Assembly: GCF_018531445.1 (NCBI RefSeq) | Contig: NZ_JAHDTH010000059.1 | Location: forward strand, 1-37,245 | Source of the DNA: Pseudonocardia lacus | GTDB lineage: Bacteria > Actinomycetota > Actinomycetes > Mycobacteriales > Pseudonocardiaceae | Length of the DNA: 37,245 nucleotides | Direction of reading: 5' to 3' | In this document: one piece after another, positions 21,357 to 30,818 of the stretch | Position numbering within the stretch: the first letter of the stretch is position 1 | Layout: each line of letters opens with the position of its first letter | Program-made: the position numbers and the translations under genes | The notes under the pieces: model-generated | The model's input: the letters and a program-made list of their open reading frames with translations, nothing else | The model's database searches: none | What the model was told of the DNA's origin: nothing

Positions 21357-21731
21357 GTGGCCCTGCAACGACCCGAGGTCGACCCGATCGCCGGTTCCGC
21401 CCCCACCGACCTCGTCGTGACCGACATCGTCGCCGGCGACGGGCCCGAGGCCGCCGCGGGCAACACCGTCCAGGTGCACTACGTCGGCGTCGCCCACTCC
21501 ACGGGCGAGGAGTTCGACGCGTCCTGGAACCGCGGTTCCACGCTGCCGTTCCGGCTCGGCGTGGGCCAGGTCATCGAGGGCTGGGACCGCGGCGTGGTCG
21601 GGATGAAGGTCGGCGGCCGGCGCCGGCTGGAGATCCCGCCGCACCTGGCGTACGGCCAGCGCGGCGCGCCCGGCGCCATCGGCCCGAACGAGACCCTGAT
21701 CTTCGTGGTGGACCTGGTCGGCGTCAGCTGA
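21357..21731 (+). CDS. Cytosolic FKBP-type peptidyl-prolyl isomerase
   Basis: 124 residues, one FKBP domain without export signal: VQVHYVGVAHSTGEEFDASW, FRLGVGQVIEGWDRGVVGMKVGGRRRLEIPPHLAYG and NETLIFVVDLVGV. The key residues (Tyr in HYVG, Asp in FDASW, VIEGW, AYG, F in FVVD) are all present. The start is placed at the GTG at 21357, because GGAGG (21346-21350) is 6 nt before it. The ATG at 21351 touches that GGAGG and overlaps the peptidase stop as ATGA; it would add two residues. Coupling to the peptidase is clear either way. A strong hairpin follows the stop. Confidence 0.93.
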   Translation: MALQRPEVDPIAGSAPTDLVVTDIVAGDGPEAAAGNTVQVHYVGVAHSTGEEFDASWNRGSTLPFRLGVGQVIEGWDRGVVGMKVGGRRRLEIPPHLAYGQRGAPGAIGPNETLIFVVDLVGVS

Positions 21732-21736
21732 CACCC

Positions 21737-21771
21737 GCGCGGAGGGCGGGTCGACGACCCGTTCTCCGCGC
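21737..21771 (+). terminator. Hairpin terminator between convergent genes
   Basis: The stem runs without a gap from 21737-21753 to 21755-21771: GCGCGGAG pairs with CTCCGCGC, then two G-U pairs, then CGGGTCG with CGACCCG; realistically the loop is 3-5 nt. It lies 5 bp after the FKBP stop and 3 bp before the MFS stop. There is no T tract, as is usual for actinobacterial terminators. Confidence 0.65.
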
Positions 21772-21774
21772 CGG

Positions 21775-23286
21775 TCAGTGCGGGTCGCCGTAGTGGTGGT
21801 GGCCGGAGTCGGGCGCGCCCGGGTCCGGGGCACCGACACCGGCGGCGCGGTGGCGCGCCCGCCGCCACTCCACGATCCCGATCGACAGCGCCACGCAGAC
21901 GGTGAGCGCGGCGATGCCGATCGCGGTGGCGGCCGCGGCCTTGAAGTCCCGGCCGTTCGTGGCCAGCACGGCGTAGAAGGTGCCGGGCAGGGCCGAGGTG
22001 CCGATCGCGGCGCCGATGCGCTGCCCGGTCTGCAGCGCCCCGCCCGCCGAGCCGGCCATGCCGACCGGCACCCGGCGCAGGGTCATGGTGGTGTTGGGCG
22101 AGATCACCCAGCCGCCGCCGATGCCGGCCACCAGCAGCGGCGCGATCACCGCGACGCCCGTCGACTCCGGCGGGGTCAGCCGGATGACCAGCGCGGTCGT
22201 CGCGAGCCCGACGACCACCATCGTCAGCCCGGTGACCGTCAGGGCCCGGCCGAACCGTTCGACCAGCCGTCCGCCGATCACCGACGAGGCCGCCGAGCCG
22301 AGCGCGAACGAGGTGACCACGAGGCCGGACTGCAGCGGCGTGTAGCCCAGCCCGGCCTGGAAGAACAGCGCGAACACCAGCCAGATGCCGCTGAACCCGA
22401 CGAAGTAGGCCATGCCGAGCGCGGCCCCGGTGCCGTAGCCGGCGGTCCCGGTGAGCAGCTTGATGTTCAGCAGCGGCTCGCGGCCGCGGCGGGTCATCCG
22501 GTACTCCCAGGCCACGAACGCGGCCAGCAGCCCGGCCCCCACCGGGAACAGCCACCACAGCCGGGCCAGCCCGCCGGCCTCGGCCAGCACGAGCGGCAGC
22601 ATCACGGCGAGCACACCCGCGCCGACCAGGGCACCGCCCAGGTAGTCGATCTCGGCGCGCTTCCCGCTGCCGCCGCCGCGCGGCAGCAGCCGGTAGGCCA
22701 GCACCAGCGCCACGACGCCGATCGGCACGTTCACCAGGAAGATCCACCGCCAGCCGGCCTGCTCGCCGGCCAGGGCCAGGATCACCCCGCCGGTCACCGG
22801 CCCGATGGCCGTGGAGAGCCCGACGGTGGCCCCGAAGAAGCCGAACGCCCGGCCGCGCTCGGCCCCGGAGAACAGCTGCTGGATCAGCGCCGAGTTCTGC
22901 GGGGCCATCGCCCCGGCGGCCAGGCCCTGGCACAGCCGCGCGGCGATCAGCCACCCGGTGCTCGGCGCCGCCCCGGCCAACGCGCTGAACAGCACGAACC
23001 CGCTCAGCGCCAGCATGAACAGGCGCCTGCGGCCGAACGCGTCACCCAACCGCCCGGCCGGCACGAGCGCCAGCCCGAAGGTCAGCGCGTAGCCCGAGAC
23101 GACCCACTGGATCCCGGCCGCGTCGGTGCCCAGCGCGCGCTGGATCGACGGCAGCGCGACCGAGACGATGCTGACGTCGAGCAGGCTCATGAACCCCGCG
23201 GTCAGCGCGACCGACAGCGCCTTCCAGCGCCGGGGATCGGCCTCCTCGGACTGGGCGGACCGGTCCTCGGTGGCGGTGTCGGACAC
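21775..23286 (-). CDS. MFS transporter, DHA2 (14-TMS) drug:proton antiporter type
   Basis: 503 residues. The order of hydrophobic segments fits 14 membrane helices. Motif A is GRLGDAFGRRRLF, motif C lies around GPVTGGVILA, and the N-terminal motif D1 is LDVSIVSVALPSI. These are hallmarks of EmrB/QacA exporters, which expel lipophilic drugs with proton influx. A His-rich tail (GHHHYGDPH) ends the protein. The GTG start at 23286 has GAGG about 9 nt upstream. No repressor gene is adjacent, so regulation and substrate are unknown. It is divergent from the phosphoesterase gene. Confidence 0.92.
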   Translation of the reverse strand: MSDTATEDRSAQSEEADPRRWKALSVALTAGFMSLLDVSIVSVALPSIQRALGTDAAGIQWVVSGYALTFGLALVPAGRLGDAFGRRRLFMLALSGFVLFSALAGAAPSTGWLIAARLCQGLAAGAMAPQNSALIQQLFSGAERGRAFGFFGATVGLSTAIGPVTGGVILALAGEQAGWRWIFLVNVPIGVVALVLAYRLLPRGGGSGKRAEIDYLGGALVGAGVLAVMLPLVLAEAGGLARLWWLFPVGAGLLAAFVAWEYRMTRRGREPLLNIKLLTGTAGYGTGAALGMAYFVGFSGIWLVFALFFQAGLGYTPLQSGLVVTSFALGSAASSVIGGRLVERFGRALTVTGLTMVVVGLATTALVIRLTPPESTGVAVIAPLLVAGIGGGWVISPNTTMTLRRVPVGMAGSAGGALQTGQRIGAAIGTSALPGTFYAVLATNGRDFKAAAATAIGIAALTVCVALSIGIVEWRRARHRAAGVGAPDPGAPDSGHHHYGDPH

Positions 23287-23401
23287 GCGGGGAACCTCGT
23301 TCTCGGGCGGGGTGGGGCGCCGACGGCGGTCGGCCCCGGGCACACTGTCTAACCCCACGTGCCCGAACCGGCGCGTCGGAGCACCCCGAGCGGAGGTGAC
23401 G

Positions 23402-23914
23402 GTGCCGACACTGCTGATCGTGTCCGACACGCACCTGCCGGTGCGGGCGAAGGACCTGCCCGAGCCGGTGTGGGCGGCGGTCGACGAGGTCGACGTCGTG
23501 CTGCACGCCGGCGACTGGGTGTCCGAGCGGCTGCTCGACGAGCTGGAGGGCAGGGCGCGCCGGCTGGTCGGCGTGTACGGCAACAACGACGGTCCGGGGC
23601 TGCGCGCCCGCCTGCCCGAGGTGGCCCGCGTCGAGCTCGGCGGGGTGCGGTTCGCGATGGTCCACGAGACCGGGCAGAAGGCCGGCCGCGAGCGCCGCTG
23701 CGCCGCCGCCCACCCCGACGCCGACGTGCTCGTCTTCGGCCACAGCCACATCCCGTGGGACACCACCGCCCCCAACGGCCTGCGCCTGCTCAACCCCGGT
23801 TCCCCCACCGACCGCCGCCGCCAGCCCACGTTCACCTGGATGACAGCCGTCGCCGCCGACGGCGCGCTGACCGACGTGCGCCTGCACCACCTCGAACCCC
23901 GGAAGGTGGTGTGA
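23402..23914 (+). CDS. YfcE/MJ0936-type metallophosphoesterase
   Basis: 170 residues. All metal-binding motifs of small calcineurin-like phosphodiesterases are present: SDTHLP (about 8-13), HAGDW (about 36-40), GNND (about 61-64), a His in MVHETG (about 88) and GHSHIP (about 115-120). It probably hydrolyses a phosphodiester or phosphomonoester in the cytosol; the substrate is unknown. The GTG at 23402 has GGAGG 5 nt upstream; an in-frame GTG at 23396 overlaps that site. Only 7 bp separate it from the next gene, so the two likely form an operon. Confidence 0.9.
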   Translation: MPTLLIVSDTHLPVRAKDLPEPVWAAVDEVDVVLHAGDWVSERLLDELEGRARRLVGVYGNNDGPGLRARLPEVARVELGGVRFAMVHETGQKAGRERRCAAAHPDADVLVFGHSHIPWDTTAPNGLRLLNPGSPTDRRRQPTFTWMTAVAADGALTDVRLHHLEPRKVV

Positions 23915-23921
23915 TGGGCCG

Positions 23922-24881
23922 ATGGCGCGGGCGAAGACGGTCGAGGAACGCGACGGGGTCGAGCTGACCAATCTCGACCAGTCCCTGTTCGACGGGGCCG
24001 GCGCCACCAAGCGCGACCTCGTCGATTACCTCGACGCGGTGCGCGACCGCATCCTGCCCGAGCTGCGCGGCCGCGCCCTGACCGTCATGCGGGTGCGCCC
24101 CGGCCAGCAGCCGTTCATGCAGAAGAACGCGCCCAAGTACGCCCCGGAGTGGATCAGGACCGTCGGGGTCTGGGCCGAGGCCTCGCACCGCGAGGTCCAC
24201 TACCCCGTCTGCGACGACCGCCGCACCCTGCTCTGGTACGCCAACCAGCGCTCGGTCGAGTACCACCCGGCGCTGATCCCGGTGGGCGAGCAGCGCGCCA
24301 CCCACCTGATCCTCGACCTCGACCCGCCGGCAGGCGACGACTTCGGGCACGTGGTCCGCGCCGCCGCGCTCGTCCGGCAGGCCCTCGCCGACACCGGGCT
24401 CGCCGGCACGGTCAAGACCAGCGGCTCCAAGGGCGTGCACATCTTCGTGCCGCTGCGCGCGGACGTCGACATCGTGGACGCGGCCGCCGCCACCCGCGCC
24501 CTGGCCGCCCGCGCCGAGCGCCTCGACCCCGAGGTCGCCACCACCGCGTTCATCAAGGAGGACCGCGAGGGCAAGGTCTTCCTCGACTCGACCCGGGCCG
24601 GCGGCGCCACGGTCGTCGCCGCATACAGCCCCCGGGTGCGACCGGGCCTGCCGGTGTCGTTCCCGGTCGACTGGGACGAGCTCGACGACGTCACCCCCGC
24701 CGACTTCACCGTCGCCACGGCCGTCGAGCGCCTGGGCGAGGCCGACCCGTGGCGCGAGCGGATGCCCGAGCCGCAGGCGCTGCCGGCCGACCTGCTCGCG
24801 GAGGGCCACGAGATCCCGATCGCCCGGGTGGCGGCGATGCACGAGGGCAAGCGCCGAGCACGGGCCCGCCGGCAGAGCTGA
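23922..24881 (+). CDS. Stand-alone LigD-type primase-polymerase (PolDom)
   Basis: 319 residues, the length of a single PolDom. LigD polymerase domains are archaeo-eukaryotic primase-type enzymes that fill gaps and add ribonucleotides in end-joining or excision repair. Landmarks are GQQPFMQKNAPKYAPEWI (about 66-83), the catalytic pair in LILDLDPP (about 130-137), the nucleotide-binding TSGSKGVHIFVPL (about 166-178) and the third acidic residue in FLDSTRAGGATVVAAYSPR (about 222-240). No ligase or nuclease domain is attached and no ku gene is nearby. It may act with other partners, as stand-alone mycobacterial PrimC/PolD-type enzymes do. Translation is probably coupled to the phosphoesterase gene. 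Confidence 0.9.
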   Translation: MARAKTVEERDGVELTNLDQSLFDGAGATKRDLVDYLDAVRDRILPELRGRALTVMRVRPGQQPFMQKNAPKYAPEWIRTVGVWAEASHREVHYPVCDDRRTLLWYANQRSVEYHPALIPVGEQRATHLILDLDPPAGDDFGHVVRAAALVRQALADTGLAGTVKTSGSKGVHIFVPLRADVDIVDAAAATRALAARAERLDPEVATTAFIKEDREGKVFLDSTRAGGATVVAAYSPRVRPGLPVSFPVDWDELDDVTPADFTVATAVERLGEADPWRERMPEPQALPADLLAEGHEIPIARVAAMHEGKRRARARRQS

Positions 24882-24891
24882 CCCTCCCTCC

Positions 24892-24927
24892 GGGTCGTCG
24901 CAGAGTCGGCAGGGTCGTCGCAGAGTC
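24892..24927 (+). repeat. Direct repeat of 16 bp after the PolDom gene
   Basis: GGGTCGTCGCAGAGTC occurs at 24892-24907 and again at 24912-24927 (20-bp period). Two copies of CTGCGAAG follow near 24937 and 24955; their CTGCGA is the complement of the TCGCAG in the repeats, so the region can fold. It may act as a terminator. Confidence 0.6.
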
Positions 24928-25017
24928 CACAGCACCTGCGAAGCCACGCTGCGGCTGCGAAGACGCCCGAGGTCCGACTCCGGACCGAAGCGGCCCATCC
25001 GTGCGACGATGCCGACC

Positions 25018-25323
25018 ATGGTGCTGGAGATCGCGGACATCAAGGTCAAGGACGGGACCGCCGACGGCTTCGCCGACGCGGTGCGCGAGGGGATCAAGTA
25101 CGTCTCCGACACCCCCGGCTTCCGCAGCGCCCGGCTCACCCGGGGCGTCGAGTCGCCGAACCGGTTCGTGCTGCTCATCGAGTGGGACAGCGTGGAGGCC
25201 CACAACGTCGGCTTCCGCGAGTCGGACAACTTCGGGCGCTGGCGCGGGGTGATCGGCCCGTTCCTGGACGGCGCCCCGTACGTCGAGCACGTGGACGAGG
25301 TCCCACTGTCGATCGCCGGCTAG
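25018..25323 (+). CDS. ABM-domain (antibiotic biosynthesis monooxygenase-like) protein
   Basis: 101 residues from the ATG at 25018 (104 from the ATG at 25009). The ferredoxin-like ABM fold is seen in VLEIADIKVKDGTADGFADAV, then TPGFRSARLTRGVESPNRFVLLIEWDSVEAHNVGFRES and FGRWRGVIGPFLDGAPYVEHV. Family members are small dimeric proteins that oxidise quinoid compounds without cofactor, degrade haem, or only resemble such enzymes. Nothing here fixes the role. GACGAT lies 7 nt before 25018, which favours the later start under a leaderless model. Confidence 0.85.
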   Translation: MVLEIADIKVKDGTADGFADAVREGIKYVSDTPGFRSARLTRGVESPNRFVLLIEWDSVEAHNVGFRESDNFGRWRGVIGPFLDGAPYVEHVDEVPLSIAG

Positions 25324-25386
25324 CCGGGAGATCGCCGCTGCGGCGGGGCGAACCTCCGCCGCCGACACGTGCGGCATCATGTCCGC

Positions 25387-25692
25387 GTGGAGCTGCGACC
25401 GGGTCTGGCCCTCGACGACGCCTTCGTCGCCGCGTTCGCCGCCGCCCACGGCATCCGCCGGCTCGCGCTCTTCGGCTCCGCCCCGCGCGCGGACTTCCAC
25501 GCGGACAGCGACATCGACCTCCTGGTCGAGTTCGCGCCCGGACGCGCTCCCGGCCTCCTGCACCTGGCGCAGATGGAGCTCGAACCGGAGGACGCCATCG
25601 GCCGCCGGGTCGAGCTCCGCACCCCGGAAGACCTCAGCCCGCACTTCCGGGATGCGGTTGTGTCGACCGCGCGGCCGCTCTCTGCAGCCTGA
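25387..25692 (+). CDS. MntA-type nucleotidyltransferase (antitoxin of a HepT/MntA pair)
   Basis: 101 residues. The minimal nucleotidyltransferase motif is intact: LFGSAPRADFHADSDIDLLVEF, with G30-S31 and the metal-binding D42 and D44. In HepT/MntA systems this enzyme AMPylates and so silences the HEPN ribonuclease HepT. The start is the GTG at 25387, with CATCAT 6 nt upstream; a GTG at 25369 is in frame. The partner gene that should follow is only a stub (25652-25759), so the antitoxin now seems to stand alone. Confidence 0.85.
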   Translation: MELRPGLALDDAFVAAFAAAHGIRRLALFGSAPRADFHADSDIDLLVEFAPGRAPGLLHLAQMELEPEDAIGRRVELRTPEDLSPHFRDAVVSTARPLSAA

Positions 25693-25759
25693 GGACGCCG
25701 ACCGGCTCCGGCACCTCGTCGAGGCCGCCACCAAGGCCGTGGCCCACAGCAGCGGCAAG
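25652..25759 (+). pseudogene. Truncated hepT (HEPN toxin) remnant
   Basis: In the +1 frame relative to mntA, and overlapping its end, the sequence reads LQPEDADRLRHLVEAATKAV (codons from 25682), then AHSSGK. This is how HepT proteins commonly begin. Similarity stops after about 26 residues; the RX4-6H catalytic motif and the remaining hundred residues are absent. An in-frame ATG at 25652 could be the original start. Assigned from memory of the family, so moderately sure. Confidence 0.5.
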
Positions 25760-25795
25760 CCACCAAGCACGTTCCGTCGCACGCGGCGATCGAGG

Positions 25796-25867
25796 ATTGC
25801 GCGCGAGATGCGCGCTGTGCATCTTCCGAGGCCGACGGAGGTGCGTGGTGTGCATCTCGGGCGCAAT
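25796..25867 (+). other. 72-nt imperfect inverted repeat, RNA-type hairpin
   Basis: Base n pairs with base 51663-n from 25796/25867 to 25826/25837: 31 positions, of which 23 are Watson-Crick, 7 are G-U and 1 is a G-G mismatch (25803/25860), closed by a loop of about 10 nt. The outer arms are ATTGCGCGCGAGATGC and GCATCTCGGGCGCAAT. All seven non-Watson-Crick pairs other than the G-G are tolerated only in RNA copied in the plus direction. Function unknown: terminator of mntA, a small RNA, or a miniature mobile element. Confidence 0.7.
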
Positions 25868-25893
25868 GATCGGGACGCTGGCCAGCCGCCCGG

Positions 25894-26097
25894 TCAGCCC
25901 GAGGGGTCGAGCAGGTGGTCGAACTCGCGGCCGCGGGCGCCGTCGAGCCAGGCGGCGAACTCGGCGCGGGTGAACCGCAGCACCGGGCCCGACCGGTCCT
26001 TCGTGTCCCGCACCTCGACCAGCCCCCCGTGCGCCCTCATCTCGACGCAGGCCCCCTGCTGGTTGCTGGCCGATGCCTTGATCCAGGACGTCGTCAT
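25894..26097 (-). CDS. DUF397 domain protein
   Basis: 67 residues covering one DUF397 domain: TSWIKASASNQQGACVEM, VEVRDTKDRSGPVLRFTRAEF, AWLDG. The conserved Trp, CVE and VRDTKD-GPVL motifs are intact. In actinomycetes this small protein is normally encoded directly after a helix-turn-helix/DUF5753 regulator and acts with it, much like an antagonist or anti-regulator. Here its ATG overlaps the stop of a DUF5753 remnant as ATGA, so the original operon order is preserved, but the DNA-binding partner has been lost. Confidence 0.9.
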   Translation of the reverse strand: MTTSWIKASASNQQGACVEMRAHGGLVEVRDTKDRSGPVLRFTRAEFAAWLDGARGREFDHLLDPSG

Positions 26098-26318
26098 GTC
26101 GACCACTCTCCAATCGGTACTGCGCGTTCCATCAGGATTGACCAGACCTTCTCGTAGTCGGCGCGGTCGTGCGGCTTGTCGAGGTAGTGCGCAACCCGGT
26201 CCTCTTCCACGTAGACGACCTCGGGGTCCTCCGGGTCCTCGAACGCGAGCAGCGCCCATGAGCTGTGCCGAGGCGTGGGCCCGGCGCGGAACGGGAGGAT
26301 GCGCACGCTGCTGCGCGT
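26094..26318 (-). pseudogene. C-terminal remnant of a HTH/DUF5753 regulator
   Basis: The last 74 codons match the end of DUF5753 regulators: SVRILPFRAGPTPRHSSWAL, then LAFEDPEDPEVVYVEEDRVA and ADYEKVWSILMERAV. A complete protein is about 280 residues, with a helix-turn-helix in the first 70; nothing like that is found upstream. Similarity ends near 26318, 25 bp from the divergent small gene at 26343. The frame stays open further upstream but encodes no recognisable regulator sequence. Confidence 0.75.
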
Positions 26319-26342
26319 CGGCCCGCCGGGGAGCGCTGAGCC

Positions 26343-26555
26343 GTGGCCCGCGTCCGGTCGGGAGCGTCCTTCGTGCGGGTGACGAGCCCGGACGGCACGT
26401 CGCACCTGGTGGCGTTCCGCCTCTACGAGGCCGGTCTGATGAGCGGCGACGGCCGGTACGCCGCCGCGTGCGGGCGGACCGTGCTCGCCGCGTCGATGGC
26501 GGCGGCGCCCGGCCGCCCGTGCCCGCTGTGCCGGGCGAGCGTCACGCCCGACTGA
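26343..26555 (+). CDS. Small actinobacterial protein with C-terminal Cys motif
   Basis: 70 residues. It resembles short proteins often found beside DUF397/DUF5753 genes. The pattern HLVAFRLYEAGLMSGDGRYA is followed by AACGRTVLAASMAA and CPLCRA, giving C-x~17-CxxC, a possible zinc site. Function unknown. The GTG at 26343 has GGGGAG 9 nt upstream. Its stop lies in the first copy of a 14-bp tandem repeat. Divergence from the DUF5753 remnant supports one old DUF397/DUF5753 locus. Confidence 0.6.
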   Translation: MARVRSGASFVRVTSPDGTSHLVAFRLYEAGLMSGDGRYAAACGRTVLAASMAAAPGRPCPLCRASVTPD

Positions 26556-26572
26556 GAACGCCCGACTGAGAA
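26545..26572 (+). repeat. Tandem duplication of 14 bp at a gene end
   Basis: CGCCCGACTGAGAA occurs twice in a row (26545-26558 and 26559-26572). The first copy contains the TGA of the small Cys-motif gene. Confidence 0.9.
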
Positions 26573-26613
26573 CGCGCTGAGGCCGGCCCACCGTTGCCCC
26601 ACACGCAGTCGCC

Positions 26614-26619
26614 TACCGT
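26614..26619 (+). promoter_or_regulatory. -10 hexamer TACCGT of a leaderless promoter
   Basis: TACCGT ends 6 nt before the GTG at 26626; no Shine-Dalgarno is present. Confidence 0.5.
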
Positions 26620-26625
26620 CGTCGC

Positions 26626-29477
<2,852 letters not shown>

Positions 29478-29481
<4 letters not shown>

Positions 29482-30392
29482 CGGACCACTCCGCCGATCC
29501 CGGCGACCTGCCGTCCACCGTGCGCGGCACCGTCGGTGCGCTCGCCGCCGACGGCCCCCCGTCGGCCCCGTACCGCCCCGGTCGGACGCTGCCGCTGCGC
29601 GTCGAGCTGGTCCGCCAGCTGCGCAGGCGCCGCACCCAGGTCGCGTTCGGGCTCACGGCGCTGCTGCCGGTGATCCTGTGGGCGGCGTTCTCGCTCACCG
29701 ACGACGGCCCGCCCACCGGGTCGCTGAACCTCGTCGACCTGGCCATGGGCAGCGGCACCAACTTCGCCACCTTCGCCCTGTTCGCCTCGGCGTCGTTCCT
29801 GCTGGTCGTGGTCGTCGCGCTGTTCTTCGGCGACACCGTGGCCGCCGAGGCGTCCTGGTCGAGCCTGCGCTACCTGCTGGCCGCGCCGATCCCGCGGGCC
29901 CGGCTGCTGCGCCAGAAGGCGGTCGTGGCCGGCGTCCTGTCCACCGCGGTGCTGCTGGTGCTGCCGGTGGTGGCGCTGGTCGTGGGCACCCTCGCCTACG
30001 GGGGCGGCGACCTCGTCTCGCCCACCGGCGAGTCCCTGGACTACTGGACGGCCGTCGGGCGGGTGCTGCTCGGTGCCATCTACGTGGCCGTGCAGCTGAG
30101 CTGGGTGGCCGCGCTCGCGACGCTGCTGTCGGTGTCCACCGACGCCCCGCTGGGCGCGGTGGGCGGTGCGGTGATGGTGGCCATCGTCTCGCAGATCCTC
30201 AACCAGATCACCGCGTTGGAGGACCTGCGCGACTACCTGCCCACCCGCTACGCCACCGCGTGGGCCGACCTGCTGTCGTCCCAGATCGACTGGGCCGGGA
30301 TGACCCGCGGGCTGTTCTCGGCGCTGACCTACGCCCTGGTCTTCTGGGCCGCCGCGGTGTGGCGGTTCCAGCGCAAGGACGTCACCAGCTGA
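29478..30392 (+). CDS. ABC-2 type transporter permease, partner of the hydrolase-ATPase fusion
   Basis: 304 residues. About 40 hydrophilic residues precede six hydrophobic segments: VAFGLTALLPVILWAAFSL, FALFASASFLLVVVVALFF, a region after RLLRQKAVVAG, LLGAIYVAVQLSWVAALATLL, the GAVGGAVMVAIVSQIL segment, and ALTYALVFWAAAVWRF. The cytosolic segment EASWSSLRYLLAAPIPRARLLRQK is typical of ABC-2 exporters. The GTG at 29478 overlaps the preceding stop as GTGA, and GGGGAGGA lies 9 nt upstream, so both products are made together. With two ATPase and two permease copies they would make a complete exporter carrying two external hydrolase domains. Confidence 0.9.
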
Positions 30393-30472
30393 GCGGGGCG
30401 GGCAGCGGCCCGGCTCCTCGCCGTCGGCGCGGGAACGGGGTGACCGCGCCCGGGCCGCGGGCACTCATCGCA

Positions 30473-30685
30473 TCAGGTCGGCTCCTCGTCGGCGCGCTCG
30501 CGCTGGGCGATCGCGCGCAGCTGCGCGCGGACGTCGGACTCCACCCACCGCGCCTGGCCCCCGACCGTCAGCAGTTCGGGTGTGATCCACCCTTCCTGCC
30601 GCCAGCGCTGCAGGGTCCGGGCCGCGATGTTGAGCCGACGGGCCAGCTGAGCCGTCGTGAGCAAGCTGGGTCGTTCGTCGGGCAC
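30473..30685 (-). CDS. Small MerR-like helix-turn-helix protein
   Basis: 70 residues. A winged helix-turn-helix fills most of it: LLTTAQLARRLNIAARTLQR, WRQEGWITPELLTVGGQARW, VESDVRAQL. This resembles the MerR/excisionase (HTH_17) type that binds DNA as a dimer. There is no sensor domain. The GTG at 30685 is chosen because TAGGGT ends 7 nt upstream; a GTG at 30694 overlaps that hexamer. It converges on the permease gene with 80 bp between. Target unknown. Confidence 0.8.
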   Translation of the reverse strand: MPDERPSLLTTAQLARRLNIAARTLQRWRQEGWITPELLTVGGQARWVESDVRAQLRAIAQRERADEEPT

Positions 30686-30692
30686 GGGTATC

Positions 30693-30698
30693 ACCCTA
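30693..30698 (-). promoter_or_regulatory. -10 hexamer TAGGGT of a leaderless promoter
   Basis: Minus-strand TAGGGT (30698-30693) ends 7 nt before the GTG at 30685. Confidence 0.45.
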
Positions 30699-30818
30699 TG
30701 TGGCGACCCGGCGACGGTGTCGTCTCCAGACGGCAATGAGCGGCAACATGACCGAAGAGCGCCGGAACGGCTCAGCGGTCCTGCGCCAAAGCGCGCACAC
30801 CCGGTGCGGCCGACGTCG

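Noticed and set aside
21320..24927. Short direct repeats considered as a CRISPR array or phage attachment sites
   Set aside because: Each repeat has only two copies, with no regular spacers, no cas genes and no integrase or tRNA gene nearby.
30405..30458. GCGGCCCGG and CCGGGCCGC as a terminator after the ABC-2 permease
   Set aside because: The 9-nt arms are separated by 36 nt and are easily found by chance in DNA of this composition; not convincing as a terminator.
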